Source: Betaproteobacteria bacterium
GTDB taxonomy: Bacteria; Pseudomonadota; Gammaproteobacteria; Burkholderiales; CAIKXV01
Direction: 5' to 3'
DNA length: 5,179 nt
NCBI GenBank assembly: GCA_947456915.1
Contig: CANGUQ010000307.1
Coordinates: forward strand, 1-5,179
A program made the translations under genes and the position numbers. Below, piece by piece: positions 1 through 5,179 of the stretch. Below the pieces are notes generated by a model that worked only from the letters and a program-made list of their open reading frames with translations, did not search any database and was not told the origin of the DNA. Position 1 is the stretch's first letter, and every line of letters starts with the position of its first letter.

Positions 1-32
1 GGGCGCCGTGCGCGCCTGCGGCGTGCGGGCGG

Positions 33-809
33 TCATGGCTGCCCTGCGCGCTCGCTGCCCGTCGGCAGCTCCGGCGCGTCCGGGGCCTGGTCCTGCCACG
101 GCGCGCGGCGCGGGAACTGCAGCACCAGCACTTCGGCTCCCGCATCGCAGGCCGTGAGCGCCACCGGCGGATCGTCTGCCGCCACGGCGATGCACGAGAG
201 CACGCCCAGTTCCTCGGCGTCATGAAGCAGCGCACCGCCGAGCACGACGAGGAACTGGCCACCGCTGCCCTGGGGCGGCGGCGCCGACGCGCGTGCTCCC
301 GCAGGGATGCGCAGCAGCACGCTGGCGAGCCCGTCGGGCTCGGGCGCAAACACGCTCACCGCCTGCACGGCGTCCAGCGCCGCCAGCTGCACAGGGTCGC
401 CGGGCAGCTGCTCGCTCAGACGGAATGTCTTCGGCACACGCCGCATCTGCGGCATCGATTCGGGCAGATAGAACGCGCCCGCGTCGTGACGGTCGCGCAG
501 CGTGAAGTAGGCGAGCCCCCGCTCGCCGGGCACGATCGGACCGTAGCCGGTGTAGGCGCCGGAGTAGTGCACGGCGTACGCCTGCACTGCGTGGCGCCCG
601 AACTGCCCGTCACCGCGCACGAACACCTGGAACTCGTTCTCCCGGTGAAAGTGCGGCCGGCTCACGTCGCCCGGCGACTTCTCCACGATGAACGCCTGCG
701 GCGACTCGCCCGCGGTGTTGAAGTAGTCGGTGCGCCAGTAGGTCACGCCGTCGAGCGTGTGCTGGCGGCGGGTGCGCGCAGCACTCGCCGCGGAAACGAA
801 CCGTGCCAT
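33..809 (-). CDS. Cupin-domain protein, probable bicupin with degenerate second barrel
   Basis: This encodes a 258-residue cytosolic protein with no signal peptide or membrane segment. The N-terminal half carries a clear cupin motif 1: His53-x-His55, Glu59 and Gly66 in the segment PHFHRENEFQVFVRGDG, which would bind a divalent metal. His81 lies further on and may be the fourth ligand. Residues about 150-233 look like a second beta-barrel (GGQFLVVLGG, then GAEVLVLQFP near the end), but the expected histidines are replaced by a PPPQGSGG stretch, so this half is probably structural. The open frame continues upstream of this ATG, but only by overlapping the hydrolase gene in another frame. ATG 809 lies 29 nt after that gene's stop and begins the cupin-like sequence. 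The ribosome site is weak (GGACGG at short spacing). It is the last operon gene in view. Such proteins can be dioxygenases, isomerases or sensors, and I cannot choose among them. Confidence 0.8.
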   Translation of the reverse strand: MARFVSAASAARTRRQHTLDGVTYWRTDYFNTAGESPQAFIVEKSPGDVSRPHFHRENEFQVFVRGDGQFGRHAVQAYAVHYSGAYTGYGPIVPGERGLAYFTLRDRHDAGAFYLPESMPQMRRVPKTFRLSEQLPGDPVQLAALDAVQAVSVFAPEPDGLASVLLRIPAGARASAPPPQGSGGQFLVVLGGALLHDAEELGVLSCIAVAADDPPVALTACDAGAEVLVLQFPRRAPWQDQAPDAPELPTGSERAGQP

Positions 810-838
810 CTGCCGTCCGCCGCGCCGGTGCCCGGCGC

Positions 839-1540
839 TCAGGCCACCGCCCGCGCCTTCGCGCTCCCGCCGAACCTGCGCTCGACTTCGGCGATCACGT
901 AGTCGATCGACTCCACGTCGGCGAACTTCATGTCCATGTCGAACAGATTGGCCTTGTGGGCCGACGGGCTGCGATCGCCGCAGGCTTCCTCGGCCACGAT
1001 CACGCGGAAATTGTGCGAGAACGCGTCGGTCACCGCGCCGCGCACGCAGCCGGAGGTGGAGACGCCGATGATCACCAGCGAGTCGACGCCGTCGTAGCGC
1101 AGGAAGGACTCCAGCGGCGTGCCGAAGAACGCCGAGGGCTTGTTCTTGTACACGATGCGGTCCTGTTCCCGCGGCGCGTACTCCGCCGGCCATTCATCCG
1201 CGCGCGGGTCCTTCGAATACTGGAACTCGTGCGCGTTGCCGAGCTTCAGATTCCAGATGCCGCGCCGGGTGGGGTGTGCGCGATCGTCGCGCCGGCTGTA
1301 GTAGATCGGCAGATCGAGCGCACGGAACACGCTGGTGATACGCGCAATTGCGGCTTCCAGCGCCGGATCGCGCCGCGCGCACATCGAGTACTGCGGATCG
1401 ACGAACATGTGCGTGGTGTCGATGTTGAGCAGCGCGACGCGCTCGCCCAGACCGATGCGATTGCCGAAGGCGCCCTTGCGATAGGCCTCGAGTTCCTCGT
1501 CCGGCACGTAGCCGCGCCACTTCTCCAGCTTGTCTGCCAT
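839..1540 (-). CDS. Isochorismatase-family cysteine hydrolase (N-carbamoylsarcosine amidase-like)
   Basis: This encodes a 233-residue cytosolic enzyme of the isochorismatase/cysteine hydrolase fold. The family triad is visible: Asp41 in LLNIDTTHMF, Lys134 in YKNKPSAFFGT and Cys165 in GVSTSGCVRGA. The S-T-S-G-C-V-R loop and the roughly 40-residue N-terminal stretch before the catalytic Asp resemble N-carbamoylsarcosine amidohydrolase and maleamate amidase (NicF) more than true isochorismatase or short nicotinamidases. The expected chemistry is hydrolysis of an amide, ureido or carbamoyl bond through a cysteine thioester, releasing ammonia. The start is well fixed by a strong Shine-Dalgarno site 5 nt upstream and by the 29-nt gap after the transaldolase stop. 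The next gene, the cupin, follows after another 29 nt, so the two are probably cotranscribed. Fold and triad are secure. The substrate is unknown. Confidence 0.92.
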   Translation of the reverse strand: MADKLEKWRGYVPDEELEAYRKGAFGNRIGLGERVALLNIDTTHMFVDPQYSMCARRDPALEAAIARITSVFRALDLPIYYSRRDDRAHPTRRGIWNLKLGNAHEFQYSKDPRADEWPAEYAPREQDRIVYKNKPSAFFGTPLESFLRYDGVDSLVIIGVSTSGCVRGAVTDAFSHNFRVIVAEEACGDRSPSAHKANLFDMDMKFADVESIDYVIAEVERRFGGSAKARAVA

Positions 1541-1544
1541 CGTA

Positions 1545-1552
1545 TCCTCCTC
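1545..1552 (-). promoter_or_regulatory. Strong Shine-Dalgarno site of the cysteine hydrolase gene
   Basis: On the minus strand this reads GAGGAGGA. Its GGAGG core ends 5 nt before the ATG at 1540. It is one of the two best ribosome-binding sites in the operon and lies inside the 29-nt gap after the transaldolase stop, which suggests efficient independent initiation of the hydrolase. Confidence 0.85.
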
Positions 1553-1569
1553 GTTTGCGCCGCCCGCCG

Positions 1570-2538
1570 TCAGGCCGGCAGCGCGTTGATCAACGCCTCG
1601 AGCCGCAGCGCATCGGCCGCGAACAGCCGGATGCCGTCGGCGAGCTTGTCGCTCGCCATCGCGTCCTCGTTGAGCGCCCAGCGAAAAGCCGCTTCATCAT
1701 AGTGCACCTCGGGCAGCGGCAGTGCACGCGCTGCCGCGGCATCGAGTGCGGGTACCAGCGGCGCCTCGCTCGCCTGCAGCTCGGCGAGCAGCGCCGGGCT
1801 GATGGTGAGCAGGTCGCATCCGGCCAGCGCCGCGATCTGCCCCACGTTGCGAAAGCTCGCGCCCATGACTTCGGTGCGGATGCCGTGGCGCCGGTAATGA
1901 TTGAAGATCGCAGTCACCGACCTCACGCCCGGATCGTTGCGCCCGGCCATTGCCGCCTCGTCCCAGTCGGTGCCGGCAGTCCTCTTCAGTCCGCCGGCCT
2001 TGTACCAGTCGTAGATGCGCCCGACGAACGGCGAGATCAGCGTCACCCCGGCGTCGGCGCAGGCGATCGCCTGGCAGAACGCGAACAGCAGCGTGAGGTT
2101 GCAGTGGATGCCGTCGCGCTCCAGCTCCGCCGCAGCGCGGATCCCCTCCCACGTCGAGGCGATCTTGATCAGCACGCGCTCGCGGCCGACGCCTGCCGCC
2201 TCGTAGCGCGCGACGATCGCGCGCGCACGAGCCACGGTCGCGGCGGTGTCGAACGACAGCCGCGCGTCGACTTCGGTACTCACCCTGCCGGGAAGCAGCC
2301 GCAGGATTTCCAGTCCGAAGCGCACGAGCAGCGCGTCGATCACCTGCGCCATCGGCTCGCCGCGCTGCGTCCGCACCACCTCGTGCAGCAGCGGTGCGTA
2401 GTCGGACGACTGCACCGCCTTCAGGATGAGCGTCGGATTGGTCGTGGCGTCGCGCGGCGCGTACTGCGCGAGCTGCAGGAAGTCGCCGGTGTCGGCCACC
2501 ACCGTCGAGTACTGCCTGAGCTGTTCGAGCTGATTCAT
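1570..2538 (-). CDS. tal: Transaldolase, TalB type
   Basis: This encodes a 322-residue enzyme, close to E. coli TalB (317). Transaldolase moves a dihydroxyacetone unit between sedoheptulose 7-phosphate and glyceraldehyde 3-phosphate in the non-oxidative pentose phosphate pathway, through a Schiff base. Expected residues are all present: Asp16 in VVADTGD, the signature DATTNPTLI (30-38) with Asn34, Glu89 in VSTEVDARLS, Schiff-base Lys125 in LIKIASTW, Asn147 and Thr149 in CNLTLLF, and Ser169 with Arg174 in ISPFVGRIYDW. The N-terminus aligns with TalB from memory, which supports ATG 2538. There is no recognisable Shine-Dalgarno site in front of it. It follows a 142-nt gap, the longest in the operon, and precedes the hydrolase by 29 nt. 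The frame is intact and an active enzyme is expected. A transaldolase among amide and hydroxyacid catabolic genes is unusual. It may be the only copy or a second copy. Confidence 0.95.
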   Translation of the reverse strand: MNQLEQLRQYSTVVADTGDFLQLAQYAPRDATTNPTLILKAVQSSDYAPLLHEVVRTQRGEPMAQVIDALLVRFGLEILRLLPGRVSTEVDARLSFDTAATVARARAIVARYEAAGVGRERVLIKIASTWEGIRAAAELERDGIHCNLTLLFAFCQAIACADAGVTLISPFVGRIYDWYKAGGLKRTAGTDWDEAAMAGRNDPGVRSVTAIFNHYRRHGIRTEVMGASFRNVGQIAALAGCDLLTISPALLAELQASEAPLVPALDAAAARALPLPEVHYDEAAFRWALNEDAMASDKLADGIRLFAADALRLEALINALPA

Positions 2539-2680
2539 GGCTGCGATTGCCGGAAGTCCGGGATTGCGATGATGCCCGGAGTCGATCGACGGCGCTCGAG
2601 CACTGCCGCTGCTGCGCGCGGATGCACGGGTACCGCGCGGCCGGCGGCACGCACGGGCAGCGCGCCGCAGTTCCCGCGCG

Positions 2681-3340
2681 TCACTGCAGGCCGAGCAGGC
2701 CGATGAGCTTGCGCACTGCGCTCTCCGGGCTGGTGAGCGGACGCTGTCCGGTCGCTGCCTCCACCGCAGCGGCGGCGCGCGCCATCGAGAACTGCGACAG
2801 CATCAGTACGCCGCGCTCCCGGTTCTTCACCGCCGCCTCGACGATCAGTCGGTCGTGGGTCGCGGCGTCGCCCTCGCCGTAGAGACGCTGCGCATCGGGC
2901 ACGTGCACGCCGACCAGTTCGGGCATGCGTCCGCCGGCGCCCAGCGCCTCGCGGAAGTCGACCTCGATGGACGGGATGCTCGGCGCGAACGTCGCCATCA
3001 CGACGATCGGTCGCGCGGTCGCGATCGCCTCTTCGATCATCGCCTCGTTCGGCTTGAGCATGGGCACCGGCGCCTGCGCGCGTACCGCCTCGATCGCCTC
3101 GCCGAATGCCGAGCAGGTGTAGATGATCGCGTCGCAGTGCTGTGCGAGGCAGTAGTCGGTGAGCGTGCGAAATCGCGGGGCGAAGTCGATCTGCATGCCG
3201 CCAGGCGCCGCGCGATCGGCCGACAGCGAATCGTCGAGCACGTTCATCGCCTGCGCCTGCGGCAGCGCTGCCTTCAGCGCCGCGTTGATCGGTGCCATCG
3301 CCAGAGGCGTGGCGTGGATGAGTCCGATGCGGAGTGCCAT
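2681..3340 (-). CDS. Asp/Glu racemase superfamily protein with a single catalytic cysteine
   Basis: This encodes a 219-residue cytosolic protein of the aspartate/glutamate/hydantoin racemase superfamily. Visible marks are an N-terminal strand RIGLIHATPLA, the first-lobe cysteine Cys76 in DAIIYTCSAFGEAI, the KPNEAM segment (96-101) and a C-terminal LTSPESAV (202-209). The second-lobe cysteine used by two-base racemases and by maleate isomerase is absent: the matching stretch is LMLSQFSMARA (179-189), with Ser and Gln in its place. A classical two-cysteine racemization is therefore unlikely. A one-cysteine isomerase, decarboxylase (compare arylmalonate decarboxylase) or lyase is more plausible. 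The start has a modest ribosome site (GAAGG, 10 nt upstream). It is the second gene of the operon, 85 nt after the dehydrogenase. The substrate is unknown. It is probably a small carboxylic acid related to those of the two dehydrogenases. Confidence 0.88.
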   Translation of the reverse strand: MALRIGLIHATPLAMAPINAALKAALPQAQAMNVLDDSLSADRAAPGGMQIDFAPRFRTLTDYCLAQHCDAIIYTCSAFGEAIEAVRAQAPVPMLKPNEAMIEEAIATARPIVVMATFAPSIPSIEVDFREALGAGGRMPELVGVHVPDAQRLYGEGDAATHDRLIVEAAVKNRERGVLMLSQFSMARAAAAVEAATGQRPLTSPESAVRKLIGLLGLQ

Positions 3341-3360
3341 CGTGGAGTTGCCTTCGAATG

Positions 3361-3381
3361 CGGCCGGCGCGCTCCCGGCCG
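3361..3381 (-). repeat. GC-rich inverted repeat between the dehydrogenase and racemase-like genes
   Basis: The 7-bp arms CGGCCGG (3361-3367) and CCGGCCG (3375-3381) are perfect and flank a 7-nt loop. The repeat lies in the 85-nt gap, past the dehydrogenase stop and about 20 nt before the racemase-like start. No T-run follows it on the minus strand, so it does not look like an intrinsic terminator. It could stabilise the upstream message or tune expression between the two genes, or it could be chance in GC-rich DNA. Confidence 0.4.
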
Positions 3382-3425
3382 TCAGGTCGTGCCGGCGGGG
3401 GCGCGCACGGTCGCGCGTTTCAGTT

Positions 3426-4490
3426 TCAGACGTGCGCGAGCGCCCTCACCACCTCGTCGGTGAACGCGCGCGTGCCCAGCGGGCCGCCGAGATCGCCGGT
3501 GCGCCTCTGCGGGTCGATCAGCACCGAGTCGACCGCGCGCTCGATCGCCGCTGCCGCCTCGACGAGCATCGACTCCCCGGCACGCCGGCCGTACCAGTCG
3601 AACAGCATGCCGGCCGACAGGATCAGCGAGGTGGGGTTGGCGATGCCCTTGCCGGCGATGTCCGGCGCCGAACCGTGCTGCGCCTGGGCGACACAGAAGT
3701 CGTCGCCCTCGTTGGTCGACCCGGCGAGCCCCAGACTGCCCGACAGTTCGCCCGCCTCGTCGGAGAGGATGTCGCCGAACATGTTCTCGCACATCATCAC
3801 GTCGAACTGCGAGGGATCGCGCACCAGCAGCGCCGCCGTCGCGTCGACGATCTTCTCGTCGAGTTCGACGTCCGGGTAGTCCTGCGCCACGGCGCGCGCC
3901 TCGCGCAGCCACAGCCCGTCGCTCATCTTCATCACGTTCTGCTTGTGCACCACGGTGACCTTCCTGCGCCGCGTGCGCGCGAGTTCGAAGGACTTTACCG
4001 CGATCTTGCGTGCCGCCTGCGCCGTCACCTTGCGCACCGCCAGCGCGATGTCCGGGGTGGGCATGAACTCGCCCACACCCATGAACATGTTGCGATCGGC
4101 ATAGAAGCCCTCGGTGCACTGCCGCATGATCACCAGATCCATCGGCTTGCCCACCCGGGACAGGCCCAGTCGACTCTTCGCCGGACGCACGTTGGCGTAC
4201 AGGTCCCACTTCACGCGGAACTCGCCTGACGGATTGATGCCGCCCTGCTCGCGCGGCGGATAGTCCAGGTGCGATACCGGCCCGAGGATGACGCCGTCGT
4301 TGTGCGCCACCTTGGCGCGCACGTGATCGGGGAACGTCGTACCGAACTTCTCCAGCGCGGGAAACCCGATCAGTTCGTGGTCGTAACGTAAGCCCAGCGC
4401 GAAGCGCCGGTCGGCGGCGTCGACCACGGCGAGCGTCGCCTCGGTGATTTCCGGGCCGATGCCATCGCCCGGCAGGACCAGCAGCTTCAT
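3426..4490 (-). CDS. Isocitrate/isopropylmalate dehydrogenase family protein, NAD-type
   Basis: This encodes a 354-residue, full-length beta-decarboxylating dehydrogenase. It should oxidise a 3-substituted malate-type acid and remove CO2, using a divalent metal and NAD. Visible features are PGDGIGPEI (7-15), substrate arginines Arg92, Arg102 and Arg123, Tyr130, catalytic Lys183 in VVHKQNVMK, metal aspartates Asp216, Asp240 and Asp244 in the signature ENMFGDILSDEAGELSGSLG (235-254), and HGSAPDIAGKGIANP (272-286). Asp277-Ile278 in the last motif is the NAD-type pair of LeuB, where NADP isocitrate dehydrogenase has Lys-Tyr. The pocket segment INPSGEFR (85-92) differs from LeuB and from D-malate/tartrate dehydrogenases, so neither name is safe. 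The start is fixed by an ideal Shine-Dalgarno site and an in-frame TGA directly before the ATG. It is the first gene of the leftward operon, divergent from the Ldh-family gene. Confidence 0.93.
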   Translation of the reverse strand: MKLLVLPGDGIGPEITEATLAVVDAADRRFALGLRYDHELIGFPALEKFGTTFPDHVRAKVAHNDGVILGPVSHLDYPPREQGGINPSGEFRVKWDLYANVRPAKSRLGLSRVGKPMDLVIMRQCTEGFYADRNMFMGVGEFMPTPDIALAVRKVTAQAARKIAVKSFELARTRRRKVTVVHKQNVMKMSDGLWLREARAVAQDYPDVELDEKIVDATAALLVRDPSQFDVMMCENMFGDILSDEAGELSGSLGLAGSTNEGDDFCVAQAQHGSAPDIAGKGIANPTSLILSAGMLFDWYGRRAGESMLVEAAAAIERAVDSVLIDPQRRTGDLGGPLGTRAFTDEVVRALAHV

Positions 4491-4496
4491 TCAGTG

Positions 4497-4502
4497 ACCT
4501 CC
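4497..4502 (-). promoter_or_regulatory. Consensus Shine-Dalgarno site of the first operon gene
   Basis: On the minus strand this reads GGAGGT, 6 nt before the ATG at 4490. The codon just before the ATG is an in-frame TGA, so the start cannot lie further upstream. Confidence 0.88.
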
Positions 4503-4514
4503 CCACGGATCGGA

Positions 4515-4529
4515 TGCGGCGACGCCGCA
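4515..4529 (-). repeat. Small hairpin in the leader of the leftward operon
   Basis: The 6-bp perfect arms TGCGGC (4515-4520) and GCCGCA (4524-4529) surround a 3-nt loop. The hairpin lies 12 nt upstream of the GGAGGT ribosome site. If the promoter is further upstream, it would form in the 5' leader of the operon mRNA. It is too short to call a riboswitch, and chance is possible at this base composition. Confidence 0.35.
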
Positions 4530-4551
4530 ACGGTACACCCGCGCTTGCGCA

Positions 4552-4630
4552 ATGATCGCACGGCGTATCAGGCGCCGTCAGCCAGCGGGCAGGCTGCTGG
4601 CCTGTGCCGCAGTCGTCCGATGATCGCGCG
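4552..4630. promoter_or_regulatory. Cluster of short repeats in the divergent promoter region, candidate operator
   Basis: Two copies of ATGATCGCRCG lie 68 bp apart (4552-4562 and 4620-4630). Between and overlapping them are inverted repeats: TGAT-N10-ATCA (4553-4570), ACGGCG-N7-CGCCGT (4560-4578), GCCAGC-N9-GCTGGC (4581-4601) and CAGGC-N5-GCCTG (4590-4604). This is where a regulator of divergent catabolic genes would bind. No regulator gene is in view, and each repeat alone is weak. Confidence 0.3.
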
Positions 4631-4661
4631 CTTCAGCCCGGCGCAAGCTGCCGCGCGACCC

Positions 4662-4688
4662 TCGACTTCATCCCCGGTCGCCTAGAAT
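4662..4688 (+). promoter_or_regulatory. Candidate sigma70-type promoter of the Ldh-family gene
   Basis: TAGAAT at 4683-4688 matches the -10 consensus in five of six positions and stands out in GC-rich DNA. TCGACT at 4662-4667 is a four-of-six match to the -35 box, with a short 15-nt spacer. Transcription would begin near 4695, giving a leader of about 20 nt that includes the ribosome site. The -10 box is more convincing than the -35 box, so an activator may be needed. Confidence 0.5.
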
Positions 4689-4713
4689 ACGCACTCCCGA
4701 TCGGAGCGCCGCC

Positions 4714-5179
4714 GTGAACATCTCTTCCGCCGTACTCACCCCGTTCGTCGCCGAACTCTTCCGCGCGGGCGGCAGCAGCGCGTCCGAAGCGCAGGTGGTC
4801 GCCGAACACCTGGTCGATGCCGATCTCGCCGGTCACGAGTCGCACGGCGTGGCGCGCGTGCCGCGCTACCTGCAGGCGGTGACCGACGGCTTCGTCGTCC
4901 CCGACGCCCAGCCGGTGTGTGCACACGACCGCGGCACGATCGCGGCAGTCGACGGCATGCTGAGCTACGGGCAGATCGGCGCCCGCTTCTCCACCGCGCT
5001 CGGGATCGAGCGCGCGCGCACCCACGGGATCGCCGCGGTGTCGCTCACGCGCACCGGCCACGTCGGACGCGCCGGCGCCTGGGCCGAGCAGGCGGCAGCA
5101 GCCGGTATCGCCTCGATCCACTTCGTCTGCGCGCCGCGTCCGGGCGGCGCGCAACTCGCGCCGTTCGGCGGCGCCGACC
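4714..5179 (+). CDS. Ldh-family (malate/L-lactate/ureidoglycolate) dehydrogenase, N-terminal part
   Basis: The first 155 residues are present, and the gene runs off the right edge (the family is usually about 330-370 residues). It belongs to the Ldh_2/malate-L-sulfolactate dehydrogenase family of NAD(P)-dependent oxidoreductases, which convert 2-hydroxy acids to 2-oxo acids and do not use the classical Rossmann fold. Visible motifs are DLAGHESHGVARVPRY (37-52) with the conserved SH pair Ser43-His44, a YGQIG segment (85-89), TGHVGRAGAWAEQAA (114-128) with conserved His116, and the start of the APFGG motif (149-153). From memory, the pattern (LAGHDSHG, HxGRxGxWAE, SIHFV) is closest to E. coli hydroxycarboxylate dehydrogenase B. 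The start is GTG, with GGAG at 4703-4706, 7 nt upstream. The N-terminus aligns well with the family from here. It is divergent from the five-gene operon and probably coregulated with it. The substrate is unknown. Confidence 0.92.
   Translation, partial: MNISSAVLTPFVAELFRAGGSSASEAQVVAEHLVDADLAGHESHGVARVPRYLQAVTDGFVVPDAQPVCAHDRGTIAAVDGMLSYGQIGARFSTALGIERARTHGIAAVSLTRTGHVGRAGAWAEQAAAAGIASIHFVCAPRPGGAQLAPFGGAD

Noticed and set aside
1..32. CGCCG/CGGCG inverted repeat (4-8, 19-23) after the cupin stop as an operon terminator
   Set aside because: The arms are only 5 bp, there is no T-run in view, and the window ends too soon to judge. No start codon for a further leftward gene is seen in these bases.
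810..1193. N-terminal extension of the cupin frame up to 1193
   Set aside because: It overlaps the cysteine hydrolase gene in another frame, is arginine-rich and has no recognisable sequence. The ATG at 809 starts the conserved part.
971..3028. Three GCGATCGC octamers (971, 2063, 3021) as HIP1-type repeats
   Set aside because: They all lie in coding sequence where frequent Ala and Ile codons readily create them, and the number is too small to claim enrichment.
2681..3340. Calling the racemase-fold gene maleate isomerase (nicE) and the hydrolase nicF
   Set aside because: Maleate isomerase needs two cysteines, the second is absent here, and no nicC, nicX or nicD homologue is in the window.
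3361..3381. Intrinsic terminator after the dehydrogenase gene
   Set aside because: The stem is good, but no T-run follows on the minus strand, and the next gene starts about 20 nt later.
3159..4229. Long plus-strand open frame opposite the IPMDH-like gene (similar ones at 803-1702 and 1555-2706)
   Set aside because: The translations are rich in Arg, Ala and His and show no family motif, and the opposite strand carries complete conserved enzymes. High-GC coding DNA gives such antisense frames routinely.
3426..4490. Naming the dehydrogenase leuB, icd, dmlA or tartrate dehydrogenase
   Set aside because: Core catalytic residues fit the family, but the pocket segment fits none of these. leuC and leuD, the usual LeuB partners, are also absent.

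Overview
The window is about two-thirds G+C with dense, strongly third-position-GC coding sequence. It looks like chromosome from a high-GC proteobacterium. A betaproteobacterium is my best guess, from the transaldolase and hydroxyacid dehydrogenase family types and a TAGAAT-type -10 box close to a start codon. This taxonomic call is inference. I see no mobile element, tRNA, rRNA or CRISPR array.

Layout: five genes run leftward on the minus strand as a probable operon. In order of transcription they are an NAD-type isocitrate/isopropylmalate dehydrogenase family enzyme (4490-3426), an Asp/Glu racemase superfamily protein (3340-2681), a TalB-type transaldolase (2538-1570), an isochorismatase-family cysteine hydrolase (1540-839) and a cupin protein (809-33). 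The gaps are 85, 142, 29 and 29 nt. A 223-bp divergent region (4491-4713) separates them from a plus-strand Ldh-family 2-hydroxyacid dehydrogenase that starts at 4714 and runs off the right edge. The 32 bases left of the cupin stop contain no start codon, so the operon may continue beyond the left edge.

Function: the set looks catabolic. It has two dehydrogenases for 2-hydroxy acids (one probably a decarboxylating beta-hydroxyacid enzyme), an amidase-type hydrolase, a racemase/isomerase/decarboxylase-fold enzyme and a cupin. An isochorismatase-fold hydrolase next to an Asp/Glu-racemase-fold enzyme resembles the NicF/NicE (maleamate amidase/maleate isomerase) pair of nicotinate catabolism. However, the racemase-like protein lacks the second catalytic cysteine, and no other nic gene is visible. 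I infer an uncharacterised route for a hydroxylated or amidated dicarboxylic-type acid. The substrate cannot be read from the sequence. The transaldolase is the member that fits least well.

The most informative points are these. The isopropylmalate dehydrogenase homologue has Ser-Gly where LeuB and D-malate dehydrogenases have Leu-Leu in the substrate pocket. The racemase-like enzyme keeps one cysteine. The cupin protein appears to be a bicupin whose second barrel has lost its metal ligands. The divergent promoter region holds short direct and inverted repeats that may be operators.
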